A stretch of DNA of 64,000 nucleotides from Thiosocius teredinicola (GCF_002009425.1 NZ_CP019936.1:372001-436000), one strand, 5' to 3'. Shown: positions 17,737 to 28,651, counted from the first letter of the stretch. Translations and numbers: made by a program. The notes: generated from the letters alone by a model not told the origin.

Positions 17737-18501
17737 CTATAGAAAGTCGATTGCAAAGCCGGTTGCCTGGTACCCGGGATCTTCAAAATCCAGGCTGATA
17801 GTGATTACTTCGCCCGCATCGATAACGCGATCTTTGGGCGGTGGTGGGTAAAGATATTCGCGTGGCGTCAGACGACGTCTAACCAACACCAACCCGTTGG
17901 TGTTCATCAACGACAATTGAATGTCCGGCAACGGTTGAGCGGTGTCTGCATCGTTACGGATGCGTGCATTCAGCGTTAATGAACTGGCAACGTTCTCCGT
18001 GGGCTGGATGTCGCGATAAACGATGATGAACTTGTTTGGCGCGTGAACCAGACTGGGTCTGCATTCGATAAATTCGCAAACCGGTTCGAGCAGCGGAAAT
18101 TGGCGAAGCAGCAGCTCGCGGTTCTGCCAGGCAAGCTGCATGGCCAACGCGGCGACCAATATCACGGCCAATGTCACGTACAGGGCGCCGAACCTCGATT
18201 TCTTCTCGTACAGGGTGTCCAAGACATCAAGTGCGGCCTCGGGCGACGCCTGTAGCGCCGGCAAATCGCCATCGAGTGCCTGCGGTTGCGGCGAGGATTC
18301 TTGTGGTGCGGTGGCGCCTTTGTCGCGCGCGCGCTCTCCCGGATGCGAATCGGGCGCACGGTCGGACGGAGGTTCGCCGACGCCGTCGAGTGCGTCGAAC
18401 AAAGTATCGCAGGCGGAACAGCGCGTAAGACCTTCGGATTCGAGAAGATCGCTCGCTTTGACGTTGTTCAGCGTTTGGCATTTCGGACAATAGGTCTTCA
18501 C
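17737..18501 (-). CDS. Zinc-ribbon and DUF3426 membrane protein
   Basis: The 254-residue protein starts with an MJ0042-type zinc finger: Cys5 and Cys8 (YCPKCQTL), then Cys28 and Cys31 (RCSACDTLF). A Pro- and acid-rich linker follows, then one membrane helix (VTLAVILVAALAMQLAW, about residues 108-124). The DUF3426 domain follows, ending with a beta-rich FDFEDPGYQATG-like core. The family's role is unknown. Its place 9 bp after prmA in an aroQ-accB-accC-prmA set is widely conserved in gammaproteobacteria. The finger would face the cytoplasm and the C-terminal domain the periplasm. Confidence 0.82.
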   Translation of the reverse strand: MKTYCPKCQTLNNVKASDLLESEGLTRCSACDTLFDALDGVGEPPSDRAPDSHPGERARDKGATAPQESSPQPQALDGDLPALQASPEAALDVLDTLYEKKSRFGALYVTLAVILVAALAMQLAWQNRELLLRQFPLLEPVCEFIECRPSLVHAPNKFIIVYRDIQPTENVASSLTLNARIRNDADTAQPLPDIQLSLMNTNGLVLVRRRLTPREYLYPPPPKDRVIDAGEVITISLDFEDPGYQATGFAIDFL

Positions 18502-18510
18502 GTATTGCCT

Positions 18511-19389
18511 CTACGACGACCGGCCATGTAGCAGCACCCAGTCTTCTTTGTGTTTGATGGGGCCGAAGTGTAAACGTTTTGTGTAAGCCTGCATGACGCT
18601 GTCGGCCTGTTCGCGCAGGATACCCGACATCACCAGGTCGCCGTCGGCTGCCACCAGCGGTTCGATCTGTGGCGCGAGTTCGATCAACACGTTGGCGAGG
18701 ATGTTGGCCAGCACCAGGTTGGCTTGCCGCGGTTCGAACACCGAACTGTGAAACACCTCGAGCCGGTCCTCGACACCATTGCGCCTGGCGTTGTCCAAGG
18801 TTGCCGTCAATGCCTGCGGATCATGGTCGATGGCCACCGCGTGAGCGGCGCCCAACTTCAGTGCGGCGATCGCCAGAATCCCTGAGCCGCAGCCGAAATC
18901 GATCACCGATTTGCCGGTTACGGAATGGCCGTCGAGCCATTCGAGGCAGAGCGCGGTGGTCGGGTGTGTGCCGGTACCGAACGCCAGGCCGGGATCGAGG
19001 TCGAGAATGACCGCGTCGGGCTGTTCCACCTGGTGACCGGTAGGTCTGATCCACAGGCGTTCGCCGAATTGCATGGGTTTGAACAAGTCGAGCCAGGCGC
19101 GTTCCCAGTCCCGGTCGTCGATACGTTCGAGCGTGAGGTGGCGGCTGACGTCTGCCGACAATGCCTGGTTGATCGCACTGCGCAAGCTGTCGGCATCGGT
19201 GTCGTGTTCGAACAGCCCGGTCACCCGGGTCGCCTGCCACAGCGGCGTTGCTCCCGGCGCGGGTTCGAGCATGGGTTCGTCACCGGCATCTCCCAGGGTG
19301 ACGGCCACGGCGCCTAGGTTTTCGAACAACAGTTCGATGAGGGGGGCGCGTGATTTGTCGACAGTCAGATGAGCTTGCAGCCAGGTCAT
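18511..19389 (-). CDS. prmA: Ribosomal protein L11 methyltransferase
   Basis: PrmA trimethylates ribosomal protein L11 with SAM. The 292-residue product has the N-terminal substrate domain with DRDWERAWLDLFKPMQFG and then PGLAFGTGTHPTTALCLEWL. The Rossmann SAM loop is VIDFGCGSGILAIAALKLGA, and NLVLANILANVLIELAP holds the N-x-x-x-N motif. It sits between accC (74 bp upstream) and the DUF3426 gene on the same strand. All family features are present; the length is normal. Confidence 0.95.
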   Translation of the reverse strand: MTWLQAHLTVDKSRAPLIELLFENLGAVAVTLGDAGDEPMLEPAPGATPLWQATRVTGLFEHDTDADSLRSAINQALSADVSRHLTLERIDDRDWERAWLDLFKPMQFGERLWIRPTGHQVEQPDAVILDLDPGLAFGTGTHPTTALCLEWLDGHSVTGKSVIDFGCGSGILAIAALKLGAAHAVAIDHDPQALTATLDNARRNGVEDRLEVFHSSVFEPRQANLVLANILANVLIELAPQIEPLVAADGDLVMSGILREQADSVMQAYTKRLHFGPIKHKEDWVLLHGRSS

Positions 19390-19463
19390 GGCGGCATTCT
19401 ACGTGGAAAGTCAGGCCGGGTGGTGCGTCGCGCCCGGTTCGCCCGCCGCACCGCTCGCCTGCC

Positions 19464-20804
19464 TTACAAGCCGAGCTTCTTTTCCAGGTAGTGGATGTTC
19501 ATGCCGCCCGCGGCGAAGTTCTCGTCGACCATGATCTCAGCCTGCAACGGGATGTTCGTCTTGATGCCGTCGATAACCATTTCAGACAGAGCGGTACGCA
19601 TCCGGGCGATGGCGACATCGCGCGTCTCGCCGTGCGTGATCAGCTTGCCGATCATCGAGTCGTAGTAGGGCGGCACGCGATAACCGTTGTAGATGTGCGT
19701 GTCGACGCGCACGCCGGGTCCACCGGGGATATGCAGTTGGGTGATGTCGCCCGGGCTCGGCATGAAGTTCTTCGGGTCTTCCGCGTTGATGCGGCATTCC
19801 ACGGCGTGACCGCGGAACTTGATGTCGTCCTGTGTGTAGCTCAGCGGCTCGCCGCTGGCGATCAGCAGTTGTTCCTTGACGATGTCGACGCCGGTGATCA
19901 TCTCGGTGACCGGGTGCTCGACCTGCACGCGGGTGTTCATTTCGATGAAGTAGAACTCACCGTTCTCATACAGAAACTCGAAGGTGCCCGCGCCGCGGTA
20001 ACCGATCTGGCGGCAGGCTTCGGCGCAACGCCCGCCCATGCGCTGGCGCAGCTCATCGCTGATGCCCGGCCCCGGGGCCTCCTCGACCACCTTCTGGTGA
20101 CGGCGCTGCATCGAACAATCGCGCTCGCCCAGGTGAATGGCGTTGCCGTGCATGTCGGCCAACACCTGGAATTCCACGTGGCGCGGGTTCTCCAGATACT
20201 TCTCCATATAGACCGTTTCGTTGCCGAACGCAGCGCCCGCCTCGGCCTTGGTCAGCGAGATCGCGCTGAGCAGCGAGGCCTCTGAATGCACCACCCGCAT
20301 GCCGCGCCCGCCGCCGCCACCGGCGGCTTTGACGATCACCGGATAGCCGATGTCGCGCGCCAGGTGCAGGGTGCGTTCGTCGTTGTCGTCGAGCGGCCCG
20401 TCCGATCCGGGTACCGTGGGTACGCCGGCTTCCTTCATGGCCTCGATCGCGGTGATCTTGTCACCCATCAGGCGGATCGTTTCGGGTTTGGGGCCGATGA
20501 ACACGAAGCCGGATTGCTCGACCCGCTCAGCGAAATCGGCGTTCTCCGACAGGAAGCCATAGCCTGGGTGAATGGCCTGGGCATCGCACACCTCGGCGGC
20601 GCTGATCAGGGCCGGCACGTTGAGGTAGCTGGCTGCAGATGCGGCCGGACCGATGCACACCGATTCGTCGGCGAGGCGTACGTGTTTCAGATCTCGGTCG
20701 GCTTCAGAGTGAACGGCGACGGTGCGCACGCCCAGTTCCCGACACGCGCGCAGAATGCGCAGCGCGATCTCGCCGCGGTTGGCGATAACGATTTTTTCAA
20801 ACAT
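19464..20804 (-). CDS. accC: Acetyl-CoA carboxylase, biotin carboxylase subunit
   Basis: AccC carboxylates biotin on AccB with ATP and bicarbonate, the first half-reaction of fatty acid synthesis. The 446-residue product starts [18 protein letters not shown]. It has the ATP-grasp glycine loop [11 protein letters not shown], the [11 protein letters not shown] stretch and [18 protein letters not shown]. The start at ATG 20804 is 4 bp after the accB stop; an ATG at 20816 would overlap accB and add four residues. Order aroQ-accB-accC-prmA is the common gammaproteobacterial arrangement. Confidence 0.96.
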   Translation of the reverse strand: MFEKIVIANRGEIALRILRACRELGVRTVAVHSEADRDLKHVRLADESVCIGPAASAASYLNVPALISAAEVCDAQAIHPGYGFLSENADFAERVEQSGFVFIGPKPETIRLMGDKITAIEAMKEAGVPTVPGSDGPLDDNDERTLHLARDIGYPVIVKAAGGGGGRGMRVVHSEASLLSAISLTKAEAGAAFGNETVYMEKYLENPRHVEFQVLADMHGNAIHLGERDCSMQRRHQKVVEEAPGPGISDELRQRMGGRCAEACRQIGYRGAGTFEFLYENGEFYFIEMNTRVQVEHPVTEMITGVDIVKEQLLIASGEPLSYTQDDIKFRGHAVECRINAEDPKNFMPSPGDITQLHIPGGPGVRVDTHIYNGYRVPPYYDSMIGKLITHGETRDVAIARMRTALSEMVIDGIKTNIPLQAEIMVDENFAAGGMNIHYLEKKLGL

Positions 20805-20808
20805 GCGA

Positions 20809-21258
20809 TCAACCAATCACGAAGAGTGGTTCGTTGTACTCCACCGGCTGGCCGTTTTCGACGAGCACCTCGATGACTTTGCCGGCCTTGTCCGATTCGA
20901 TCTGATTCAGGATCTTCATCGCTTCGATGATGCACAGCGTTTCGCCCGGCGCGACCGACTGGCCTTCGGTCACGAAGGGTTTGGCGCCTGGCGAGGGTGC
21001 GCGGTAGAAGGTGCCGACCATCGGCGAACGGATCACGTGGCCCTGTGGCTCGGCCGGTGCCTCCGGCTTGGCGGCGGCTGCCGATTCTGCCGCTACTGGT
21101 GCTGCCGCCATAACCTGGGGCGTGGCCGCCATCATCGCCGGGGCGATGGTGCTGGCGCGGCTGATGCGTACCGACTCTTCGCCTTCGTGTATCTCGATTT
21201 CGGCGACGTCGGACTCTTCGAGCAATTCGATCAGTTTTTTGACTTTACGGATATCCAT
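20809..21258 (-). CDS. accB: Biotin carboxyl carrier protein of acetyl-CoA carboxylase
   Basis: AccB carries biotin between biotin carboxylase and carboxyltransferase. The 149-residue protein has an N-terminal helix ([20 protein letters not shown]), an Ala/Pro-rich swinging linker around residues 40-75, and a C-terminal biotinyl domain. The biotin site is [10 protein letters not shown], with lysine inside EAMK. The segment [13 protein letters not shown] precedes the thumb region typical of AccB. It lies 38 bp after aroQ and directly before accC, with which it forms the classical pair. Confidence 0.96.
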   Translation of the reverse strand: MDIRKVKKLIELLEESDVAEIEIHEGEESVRISRASTIAPAMMAATPQVMAAAPVAAESAAAAKPEAPAEPQGHVIRSPMVGTFYRAPSPGAKPFVTEGQSVAPGETLCIIEAMKILNQIESDKAGKVIEVLVENGQPVEYNEPLFVIG

Positions 21259-21296
21259 CAGGATGTTTTCTCAATTCGCGGAGTTTCTCGAACCGT

Positions 21297-21731
21297 TCAA
21301 TCGGCCAGCCGGCTCAGGGCGGCGGCGAGTGCAAGTTCGTAACCCTGTGCGCCCAGTCCGCTGATCACGCCGACGGCGACGTCGGACAGATAGGACTGGT
21401 GGCGAAACGATTCGCGGGCGAATACGTTTGACAGGTGCACTTCGATGAACGGGATGGCGACCCCCAGCAGGGCATCGCGCAGGGCGATGCTGGTGTGGGT
21501 CAGGGCGGCGGGGTTGATCAGGATGAAGTTCACCCCTTCGGTGCCCGCAGCGTGGATTCTGTCGATAATTGCGTATTCGGCGTTGCTCTGAAAGAAGCTG
21601 AGCTGATGGCCAGTCGCCAGCTCGACGAGGCGTGCTTCGATGTCGGCGAGGGTGTCTTGTCCATAAACCGCAGGCTCGCGCGAACCCAGCAGGTTCAGGT
21701 TTGGCCCGTTCAGGACAAGAATGTGCGCCAT
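21297..21731 (-). CDS. aroQ: 3-dehydroquinate dehydratase, type II
   Basis: AroQ dehydrates 3-dehydroquinate in the shikimate pathway. The 144-residue length is standard. [20 protein letters not shown] contains the catalytic flexible loop with its arginine and tyrosine. Further on are [32 protein letters not shown] and [17 protein letters not shown], which carries the conserved histidine of the HLSN motif. It is the first gene of the aroQ-accB-accC-prmA-DUF3426 set; the 150-bp gap before it (21732-21882) is where a promoter would lie. Confidence 0.96.
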   Translation of the reverse strand: MAHILVLNGPNLNLLGSREPAVYGQDTLADIEARLVELATGHQLSFFQSNAEYAIIDRIHAAGTEGVNFILINPAALTHTSIALRDALLGVAIPFIEVHLSNVFARESFRHQSYLSDVAVGVISGLGAQGYELALAAALSRLAD

Positions 21732-21882
21732 GTTAACGTCGATTCCTCAAGCGCGTTTGTGTGACCAAAGCGTTGCTCTTGCAGGGATTTGTGCCGAAAA
21801 GGCTGTAATTTGCCCGCAATTGTCGACCAAGTTGAGGGTTTTGTCTAGGGCTGGGCTTCCTTTGTGCGCCCTTTATCCGCGA

Positions 21883-22440
21883 TCAGCCGCGGCCGCGGTG
21901 TTGCAGCAGCACGGGTTCGAGGTTTTCGCGCTTCAGGCCGCCGGTGTGACGCATCACAATCGTGCCGTCGGGCGCGGCGACCACGGTGAACGGCAGGCCG
22001 CCGGAGCGGTTGCCGAGCCTGCGCGACAGGACGGTGGCCTCGATGCCGCCGATCAGGATCGGGTAGTTGACGCCGAATTCGTTGGCGAACTCGCGCGTGG
22101 GTTCGACCTCGTCGATCGCGATGCCGATGAACTGCACCTGTTCGCCGAACTCTTGCTGCAACTCGACGAACAGTGGCGTCTCTTCGCGACACGGCAGGCA
22201 CCAGGTCGCCCAGAAGTTCACGACGACGAGTTTGCCGGCATAGTCGGACAGGCTGCGTTTGCTGTTGTGCAGGTCCGGGTAGCTGGCATCGGGCAGCGAG
22301 TCGACGACCACCACCTCTTTCTCGATCAGTTTTGCGGCGTCTGCCGTCTTCTGTTGCTCGTAGCTTCGCCAGGCGAATCCGACCCCGGCGCCGATCAGCG
22401 TACAGACGACAGTGAGGACGAACAGCTTGTTGATTTTCAC
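21883..22440 (-). CDS. TlpA/ResA-type membrane-anchored thiol-disulfide oxidoreductase
   Basis: The 185-residue protein has an N-terminal anchor helix (LFVLTVVCTLIGAGVGFAW, about residues 6-24) and then a periplasmic thioredoxin fold. The redox site is FWATWCLPCREETP (CLPC), and the cis-proline loop is SGGLPFTVV. Proteins of this kind keep periplasmic thiols reduced, often for cytochrome c or sensor proteins, receiving electrons from DsbD. Its GTG start at 22440 overlaps the dsbD stop as GTGA, which suggests that DsbD is its direct electron donor. The exact client is unknown. Confidence 0.9.
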   Translation of the reverse strand: MKINKLFVLTVVCTLIGAGVGFAWRSYEQQKTADAAKLIEKEVVVVDSLPDASYPDLHNSKRSLSDYAGKLVVVNFWATWCLPCREETPLFVELQQEFGEQVQFIGIAIDEVEPTREFANEFGVNYPILIGGIEATVLSRRLGNRSGGLPFTVVAAPDGTIVMRHTGGLKRENLEPVLLQHRGRG

Positions 22441-24821
22441 GGTGATATCGCTTGTGCCACGTGCTCGGCAAATCCCTGCGGGCCTTTGAATCCGAGCAGA
22501 CGCAAGTGCCTACGCTCATTGCCATCGGGTCCCCAGAATATCATTGCCGGCGGTGCAGGAATGCCGATGCGTTCCTGTAGTGCCTTGTCGGCGTCATCCT
22601 GACGAGTCACGTCGGCCTGCAGCAACACCATCTGCGACATGCCTTGCTGTACCTTCGCGTCGGGGAAGGTCTCGCGTTCCATCTGTTTGCAGTAGGTGCA
22701 CCAGTCGGCGTAGAAATCGAGCATGACCGGTTTGCCTTGTGCCTTGGCCGCGGCCAGTTCACGGTCGAGATCAGCGTTGCTCTTGATCTGTTTGAAGGTG
22801 GCATGCTCGGCCTGACCGGCTATCGCGCCGCCGGCGAACACGCCGCGCAGCGGTTGCACGGTGTCCTTGCTGCCCAGTGCGGCGCCGATCAGGAAGGTTG
22901 CGCCATAGATTACCGCGGCCAGGCCCACACCTTTCCATAGTTTGCGCCAACCACCAGCCTCGGCATGCAGCGGCTCGATCGCGCCCATGTAGATGCCCGA
23001 GCCGATCAGCAGCAGGCCCCAGGCCAAGAGGATGATCATCTCTGAGATATAGGTCGGCGCGAGGCGTTCGAGCATCGTCAGCGCGACGCCCAGCATCAGC
23101 ACGCCGAACACCGCCTTGACCGCATCCATCCAGGCGCCGGCGCGTGGCAGCAGCTTGCCGGCCGAGGCGCCGATCAGCAGCAGCGGTATGCCCATGCCGA
23201 TACCCATGGCGAACAAGGCCGTGCCGCCGAGTACGCCGTCGCCGGTCTGGCTGATGAAGATCAGTGCACCGGCCAACGGCGGGGCGAGGCACGGGCCGAC
23301 GATCAGCGCCGACAACAGGCCCATGACCGCGACGCCGGTATAACTGCCGCCTTTCTGGCGGTTACTGATCTCGGTGAGTCGGCTCTGGATACTCGACGGC
23401 AACTGCAGTTCGTAGAAGCCGAACATCGACAGCGCGAGGGCGACGAAGATCAGGGCGAATGCAATCAGCCAGGCAGGCTGCTGCAGCGTGGTCGACAGAT
23501 TGACGCTGAAAACGCCGACCAGGATGCCGGCGATGGTATAGGTCACCGCCATCGCCAGCACGTAGATCAGCGACAGGGTGAACGCCTTGCGGGTCGTTAT
23601 GTTCTTGCCGTGACCGGCGATGATGCCGGACAGGATCGGGATCATCGGGAACACGCACGGCGTCAGCGACAACAGCACGCCGATGCCGAAGAAGGTCGCG
23701 ACGATCACCAGGAAGTCGCCGCCTTCCAGCAGACTGGCGATCTGGTCCTGTTCGGATTGGATCTGCGGTGCCGGCTGACTCTCGCCGGTTTGGTCCGTGC
23801 CTGCATCGCCGGGCGCGGCGGCCGCGACCGTCGTCGCGCCTTCGCCGGCCGGTAGGTCGAACTCGAAGACCTGCTTCTGCGGCGGGTAGCAGATGCCGCG
23901 GTCGGCACAGCCCTGGTAGCTGGCGGTGACTTTGATGCTGGTGGCATCGGTGTTGGTGCGCACCAGCGGAATGTCGAGGTCGATCTGGTTGTGGTAGACG
24001 GCGACATCGCCAATCGTGCCGTCCGGTTTGATCGAGTCTTTCTTGATATCGGGTGTCGGCAGGGCGAACTCGCCCAGGGCGACGCCGTCGCCCTCCAGAA
24101 CCACCTTGACCTTGTCCTGGTAGAGGTAGGTGCCGTCAGCGATTGCCCATTGCACCCGAAGTCGACTGCCGTCGGTGCTGCTTGCATCGGCGCGGAACGC
24201 CTTCTCGGCGGGCAGGATGTCGTCTTCGTTCGCACCCAGCCCGAGGTCGTCGCCTAGCGCCTCGAGTTCTTGCAGCGGATCGGCTTCGGCAATCGCCGGT
24301 ACGGCCGTCTCCTGCATCTCGGGCGGGACGCTGCCGGCCGGTTCGAAGTTGTCGACAGCGCCAGGGTCGACCGGCGGCGGGCCATCGACGCCCTGGTCGA
24401 GTGCGACGAGCACCGTCTGTGTGTGCGGCGGATAACAGATGCCGGCATCGGCGCAACCCTGTGAGCGAGCCTTGAGCGTCAGCATCTCGGTGTTCGGCGG
24501 AATGGCGCCGAGCGGCACCTCGATGGTCACATCGTTGCGATAGATCTGCACCTCGCCGAAGACCGGATCGTTCTTCGGTTTTGCCGGCGGCAGCTTGGGA
24601 TCACCGAATTCGATATCGGCATTCTCGGTGAGGAAGCGAAACTTGCTCTGATAGAGGTAATAGCCCTCTGCGATCTGCCAGTTGACGCGGACCGTCATGT
24701 TGTCGGTCGCCTCGGCCGAGATCACGAACGCCTGGTCGGGCTTGAGGAATTCGTCCTCGGCGTGCGCGACCGGCAGTGTCGCGACGATCGCCAAGACCCA
24801 GGCAATTAGTTTTTTGTACAT
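22437..24821 (-). CDS. dsbD: Thiol:disulfide interchange protein DsbD with duplicated N-terminal domain
   Basis: DsbD carries electrons from cytoplasmic thioredoxin across the inner membrane to periplasmic oxidoreductases. Here it has 794 residues, over 200 more than E. coli DsbD. The excess is a second copy of the periplasmic alpha domain. Both copies share a YYLYQ/TYLYQ opening and end QGCADAGICYPP (C123, C129) and QGCADRGICYPP (C305, C311). A long acidic linker joins them. The membrane domain follows with SLTPCVFPMIP and GPCLAPPL, the two buried redox cysteines. The C-terminal thioredoxin domain has DWCTYCKQME. The start at ATG 24821 lies inside the end of cutA (16-bp overlap). The gene is coupled to the TlpA gene. 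Confidence 0.94.
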   Translation of the reverse strand: MYKKLIAWVLAIVATLPVAHAEDEFLKPDQAFVISAEATDNMTVRVNWQIAEGYYLYQSKFRFLTENADIEFGDPKLPPAKPKNDPVFGEVQIYRNDVTIEVPLGAIPPNTEMLTLKARSQGCADAGICYPPHTQTVLVALDQGVDGPPPVDPGAVDNFEPAGSVPPEMQETAVPAIAEADPLQELEALGDDLGLGANEDDILPAEKAFRADASSTDGSRLRVQWAIADGTYLYQDKVKVVLEGDGVALGEFALPTPDIKKDSIKPDGTIGDVAVYHNQIDLDIPLVRTNTDATSIKVTASYQGCADRGICYPPQKQVFEFDLPAGEGATTVAAAAPGDAGTDQTGESQPAPQIQSEQDQIASLLEGGDFLVIVATFFGIGVLLSLTPCVFPMIPILSGIIAGHGKNITTRKAFTLSLIYVLAMAVTYTIAGILVGVFSVNLSTTLQQPAWLIAFALIFVALALSMFGFYELQLPSSIQSRLTEISNRQKGGSYTGVAVMGLLSALIVGPCLAPPLAGALIFISQTGDGVLGGTALFAMGIGMGIPLLLIGASAGKLLPRAGAWMDAVKAVFGVLMLGVALTMLERLAPTYISEMIILLAWGLLLIGSGIYMGAIEPLHAEAGGWRKLWKGVGLAAVIYGATFLIGAALGSKDTVQPLRGVFAGGAIAGQAEHATFKQIKSNADLDRELAAAKAQGKPVMLDFYADWCTYCKQMERETFPDAKVQQGMSQMVLLQADVTRQDDADKALQERIGIPAPPAMIFWGPDGNERRHLRLLGFKGPQGFAEHVAQAISP

Positions 24822-25126
24822 GTTTCGATCCAAGCCAGATAATCAGGGAGACCTCCGGTGATGGGGACTGCGATGATCTCCGGAAGTTCATAGGGGTGGT
24901 TGTCGGCGATCGCCCGCTCCAGCGCCGTGTAACGATCCTTGCTCGATTTGATCGTCAGCATGACCTCACTGCCGCGTTCGATTTTTCCTGCCCATCTATA
25001 GATAGACGTAAGCGGCGCGCTGATATTCACGCAGGCGGCGATTTGCTGCCCGACCAGTACCTCGGCCAGCGATTCGGCTGAGGCCTGATCCGGCATCGTT
25101 GTGATGACCAGTTGCAGTTCTGTCAT
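24806..25126 (-). CDS. cutA: Divalent-cation tolerance protein CutA
   Basis: The 106-residue protein from ATG at 25126 (MTELQLVITTMPDQASA) is a standard CutA1: ACVNISAPLTSIYRWAGKIE, EVMLTIKSSKDRY and HPYELPEIIAVPI. CutA trimers resemble PII proteins and have been linked to copper tolerance, but their true role is unclear. The frame is open upstream to 25312, but that extension has no family similarity. cutA-dsbD adjacency is common in gammaproteobacteria. It is divergent from fxsA with about 200 bp between the starts. Confidence 0.94.
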   Translation of the reverse strand: MTELQLVITTMPDQASAESLAEVLVGQQIAACVNISAPLTSIYRWAGKIERGSEVMLTIKSSKDRYTALERAIADNHPYELPEIIAVPITGGLPDYLAWIETCTKN

Positions 25127-25329
25127 GCTGTCCTCGGTGCGGATTCGATGACCGACCAACCTTGAAGACCGGCCAAACGGCCCCCATGTCTCAACGGGCG
25201 CAACTTTATGCCGGATTGGCGGCACAATCGCAAATCCTTTGGATTGAAATTCACATACAGATTCTGGGCTGGTTGAGTCGACAAGCGTCGGCGGGCGGGT
25301 CCACTGCAGCAACCGATCAGGCCAGCTAA

Positions 25330-25782
25330 ATGATTAATCCAGCAGTCGTTTTTTTATTGATCTTCGTCGGCGCGCCGCTCGTTGAGCTGTACCTGCTGAT
25401 CGAGGTAGGCAGTGTGATCGGCGCCCTGCCGACCATTCTGCTGTCGATCTTCACCGCCGCCCTCGGCGGATGGCTGGTGCGCATGCAGGGTTTCTCGGTG
25501 CTGTTCCGCGCGCAGTCACAGATGGCGAACAAGGAAGTGCCGGCGATCGAGTTGCTCGAAGGCGTACTGTTGCTGCTCACCGGCCTGGCGTTGCTGCTGC
25601 CCGGCTTCGTCACCGATGCGATCGGTTTCCTATTGCTGATCACCCCGCTGCGGCGCTGGTTGATCGTGCATTGGCTGAAGTCGCGCGGCACGCTGCGCCC
25701 CGCGGCACAACCCGGCGCACGGACCACGCCCGAGACCCAGGCCGATCGGATCATCGAGGGCGAGTACCGGCGCGACGAATGA
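25330..25782 (+). CDS. fxsA: FxsA family membrane protein
   Basis: The 150-residue protein has three to four membrane helices: VFLLIFVGAPLVELYLLIEV, GALPTILLSIFTAALGGWLV and LLLLTGLALLLPGFVTDAIG. In E. coli FxsA over-production relieves phage T7 exclusion by the F plasmid; its normal role is unknown. The hydrophilic C-terminal tail ends IIEGEYRRDE, and such an acidic tail is seen in relatives. It lies upstream of groESL as in other gammaproteobacteria, with a convergent small gene between them. Confidence 0.9.
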   Translation: MINPAVVFLLIFVGAPLVELYLLIEVGSVIGALPTILLSIFTAALGGWLVRMQGFSVLFRAQSQMANKEVPAIELLEGVLLLLTGLALLLPGFVTDAIGFLLLITPLRRWLIVHWLKSRGTLRPAAQPGARTTPETQADRIIEGEYRRDE

Positions 25783-25794
25783 GCCTGTAACGGG

Positions 25795-26310
25795 TCAGGC
25801 GTCGAGGTGTGCTGATGGCGGCCGGCCGGTGACGATGGCGACGACATCGACGAAGCGGCCGAACTGATCCGCCAATTCGCCGAACACGATGGCTTGGGCT
25901 TGTTCGCCGGGACGGGTGGCGGTTTGCTCCAGGTAGCTGTAGGCGTTGCCGCCCATGGCCACGCAATAGTCGAGGTCCCGAAAGCGGCGGCTGAGTTGCC
26001 CTGCGAACATGCCGCCGACGAACAGGGCAAGATCGCCCAGGCGTTGCAGCCACAGGCGGCGCGCGCCATTGCTCGGTGCCTCCAGGGCCTCACCGTACAG
26101 CAGTGCCAGGGGGCGTAGCTGGGTGCGCTGGTCGTCGTAATCGAACACCTGTTCGCTGCGTGCGTACTGACATAGCAGGGAGGCCAGGTAGTGCAGTGTC
26201 GCCGAATCGGCATTGAGGTGGCGCCGCCCGGCTGCCGATTGCACGGCGTGGTGAAAATACTCGCTCAAGTGTGCCGTTTGAATCACACGGCCGTCATCGT
26301 GTTCGGACAT
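25795..26310 (-). CDS. Hypothetical protein, conserved-looking
   Basis: The 171-residue protein from ATG at 26310 (MSEHDDGRVIQTAHLSEYF) has GGAAG upstream at ribosome-site distance; a longer frame to 26451 runs into the groES control region and is unlikely. It is soluble and mostly helical, with LNADSATLHYLASLLCQYAR, RRLWLQRLGDLALFVGGMFA and FRDLDYCVAMGGNAYSYL. I do not recognise the family with certainty. It is convergent with fxsA (12 bp between stops) and divergent from groES. Confidence 0.7.
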   Translation of the reverse strand: MSEHDDGRVIQTAHLSEYFHHAVQSAAGRRHLNADSATLHYLASLLCQYARSEQVFDYDDQRTQLRPLALLYGEALEAPSNGARRLWLQRLGDLALFVGGMFAGQLSRRFRDLDYCVAMGGNAYSYLEQTATRPGEQAQAIVFGELADQFGRFVDVVAIVTGRPPSAHLDA

Positions 26311-26439
26311 GATTCTTCCGCTCCGACAAAACAACCTGATGCATATTTCTACGGCATTTTTCGGAAAATGTTTAGTTATCAGCACTTTGCGAGTGCGAGT
26401 GCCAAAAATCGCGACGCCGAAAAATCTTTCGGCCCGCCC

Positions 26440-26467
26440 TTGACTTAGCAAAGTTCGCCCCTATTAT
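26440..26467 (+). promoter_or_regulatory. Sigma-70 type promoter of groESL
   Basis: TTGACT (26440-26445) and TATTAT (26462-26467) are separated by 16 bp and point toward groES. A CCCCTAT (26458-26464) overlapping the -10 with CTTGACT upstream also recalls the heat-shock sigma-32 consensus, although its spacing is a little short. The CIRCE operator begins at the last base of the -10 box. Confidence 0.72.
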
Positions 26468-26493
26468 TGGCACTCATCGACAGCGAGTGCTAA
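26467..26493 (+). promoter_or_regulatory. CIRCE operator (HrcA binding site)
   Basis: TTGGCACTC (26467-26475), nine bases, then GAGTGCTAA (26485-26493). The consensus is TTAGCACTC-N9-GAGTGCTAA, so only one base differs. HrcA repressor bound here would block the promoter and is released on heat stress. hrcA itself is not in the window. Confidence 0.92.
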
Positions 26494-26558
26494 TAAGTAC
26501 CGCGCGAAATTCCTTTACATATCAACTGCTTCTCTAATCGCTAAGGAGATTTCGAGAC

Positions 26559-26849
26559 ATGAACATTCGTCCCCTGCATGACCGTGTGGTCGTCCGTCGC
26601 AAGGAAGAAGAAACCACCAGCCCTGGGGGCATCGTGCTGCCCGGTTCAGCAACCGAGAAGCCGGTTCAGGGTGAAGTCATTGCTGCCGGCAACGGCAAGA
26701 TCCTCGAAAGCGGTCAGGTGCGCCCGCTCGACGTCAAGGTCGGCGACACCGTGCTGTTCGGCAAGTACTCGGGTACCGAGGTCAAGGTGAACGGCGAAGA
26801 AGTCCTGGTCATGCGCGAAGAAGACATCATGGGTGTCATCGAGGGTTGA
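26559..26849 (+). CDS. groES: Co-chaperonin GroES
   Basis: The 96-residue protein is a standard Gro[22 protein letters not shown], then [20 protein letters not shown] with the mobile loop, and [15 protein letters not shown]. It forms the heptameric lid of the GroEL folding chamber in the cytoplasm. AAGGAG (26543-26548) lies 10 bp before the ATG, a strong ribosome site. It is followed 57 bp later by groEL in one operon, controlled by the CIRCE element and promoter upstream. Confidence 0.98.
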   Translation: MNIRPLHDRVVVRRKEEETTSPGGIVLPGSATEKPVQGEVIAAGNGKILESGQVRPLDVKVGDTVLFGKYSGTEVKVNGEEVLVMREEDIMGVIEG

Positions 26850-26882
26850 TCCCAGCCCCGCGTTGCCAACGATTACGAATAA

Positions 26883-28556
<1,674 letters not shown>

Positions 28557-28586
28557 TCACGCCGCACGGCACCTGTGCTGTAGCTC

Positions 28587-28622
28587 AAAAGCCCCACCTG
28601 GGTAACCCGGGTGGGGCTTTTT
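28587..28622 (+). terminator. Rho-independent terminator after groEL
   Basis: GCCCCACC (28591-28598) pairs with GGTGGGGC (28610-28617), and the inner bases TGGGT/CCCG extend the stem around a small AA-containing loop. AAAA precedes and TTTTT follows, so it could also terminate transcription coming from the right (the phosphatase gene on the minus strand). Confidence 0.92.
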
Positions 28623-28651
28623 CGTTTCGGTGCGCAGGGGGCGGTGCGGTA

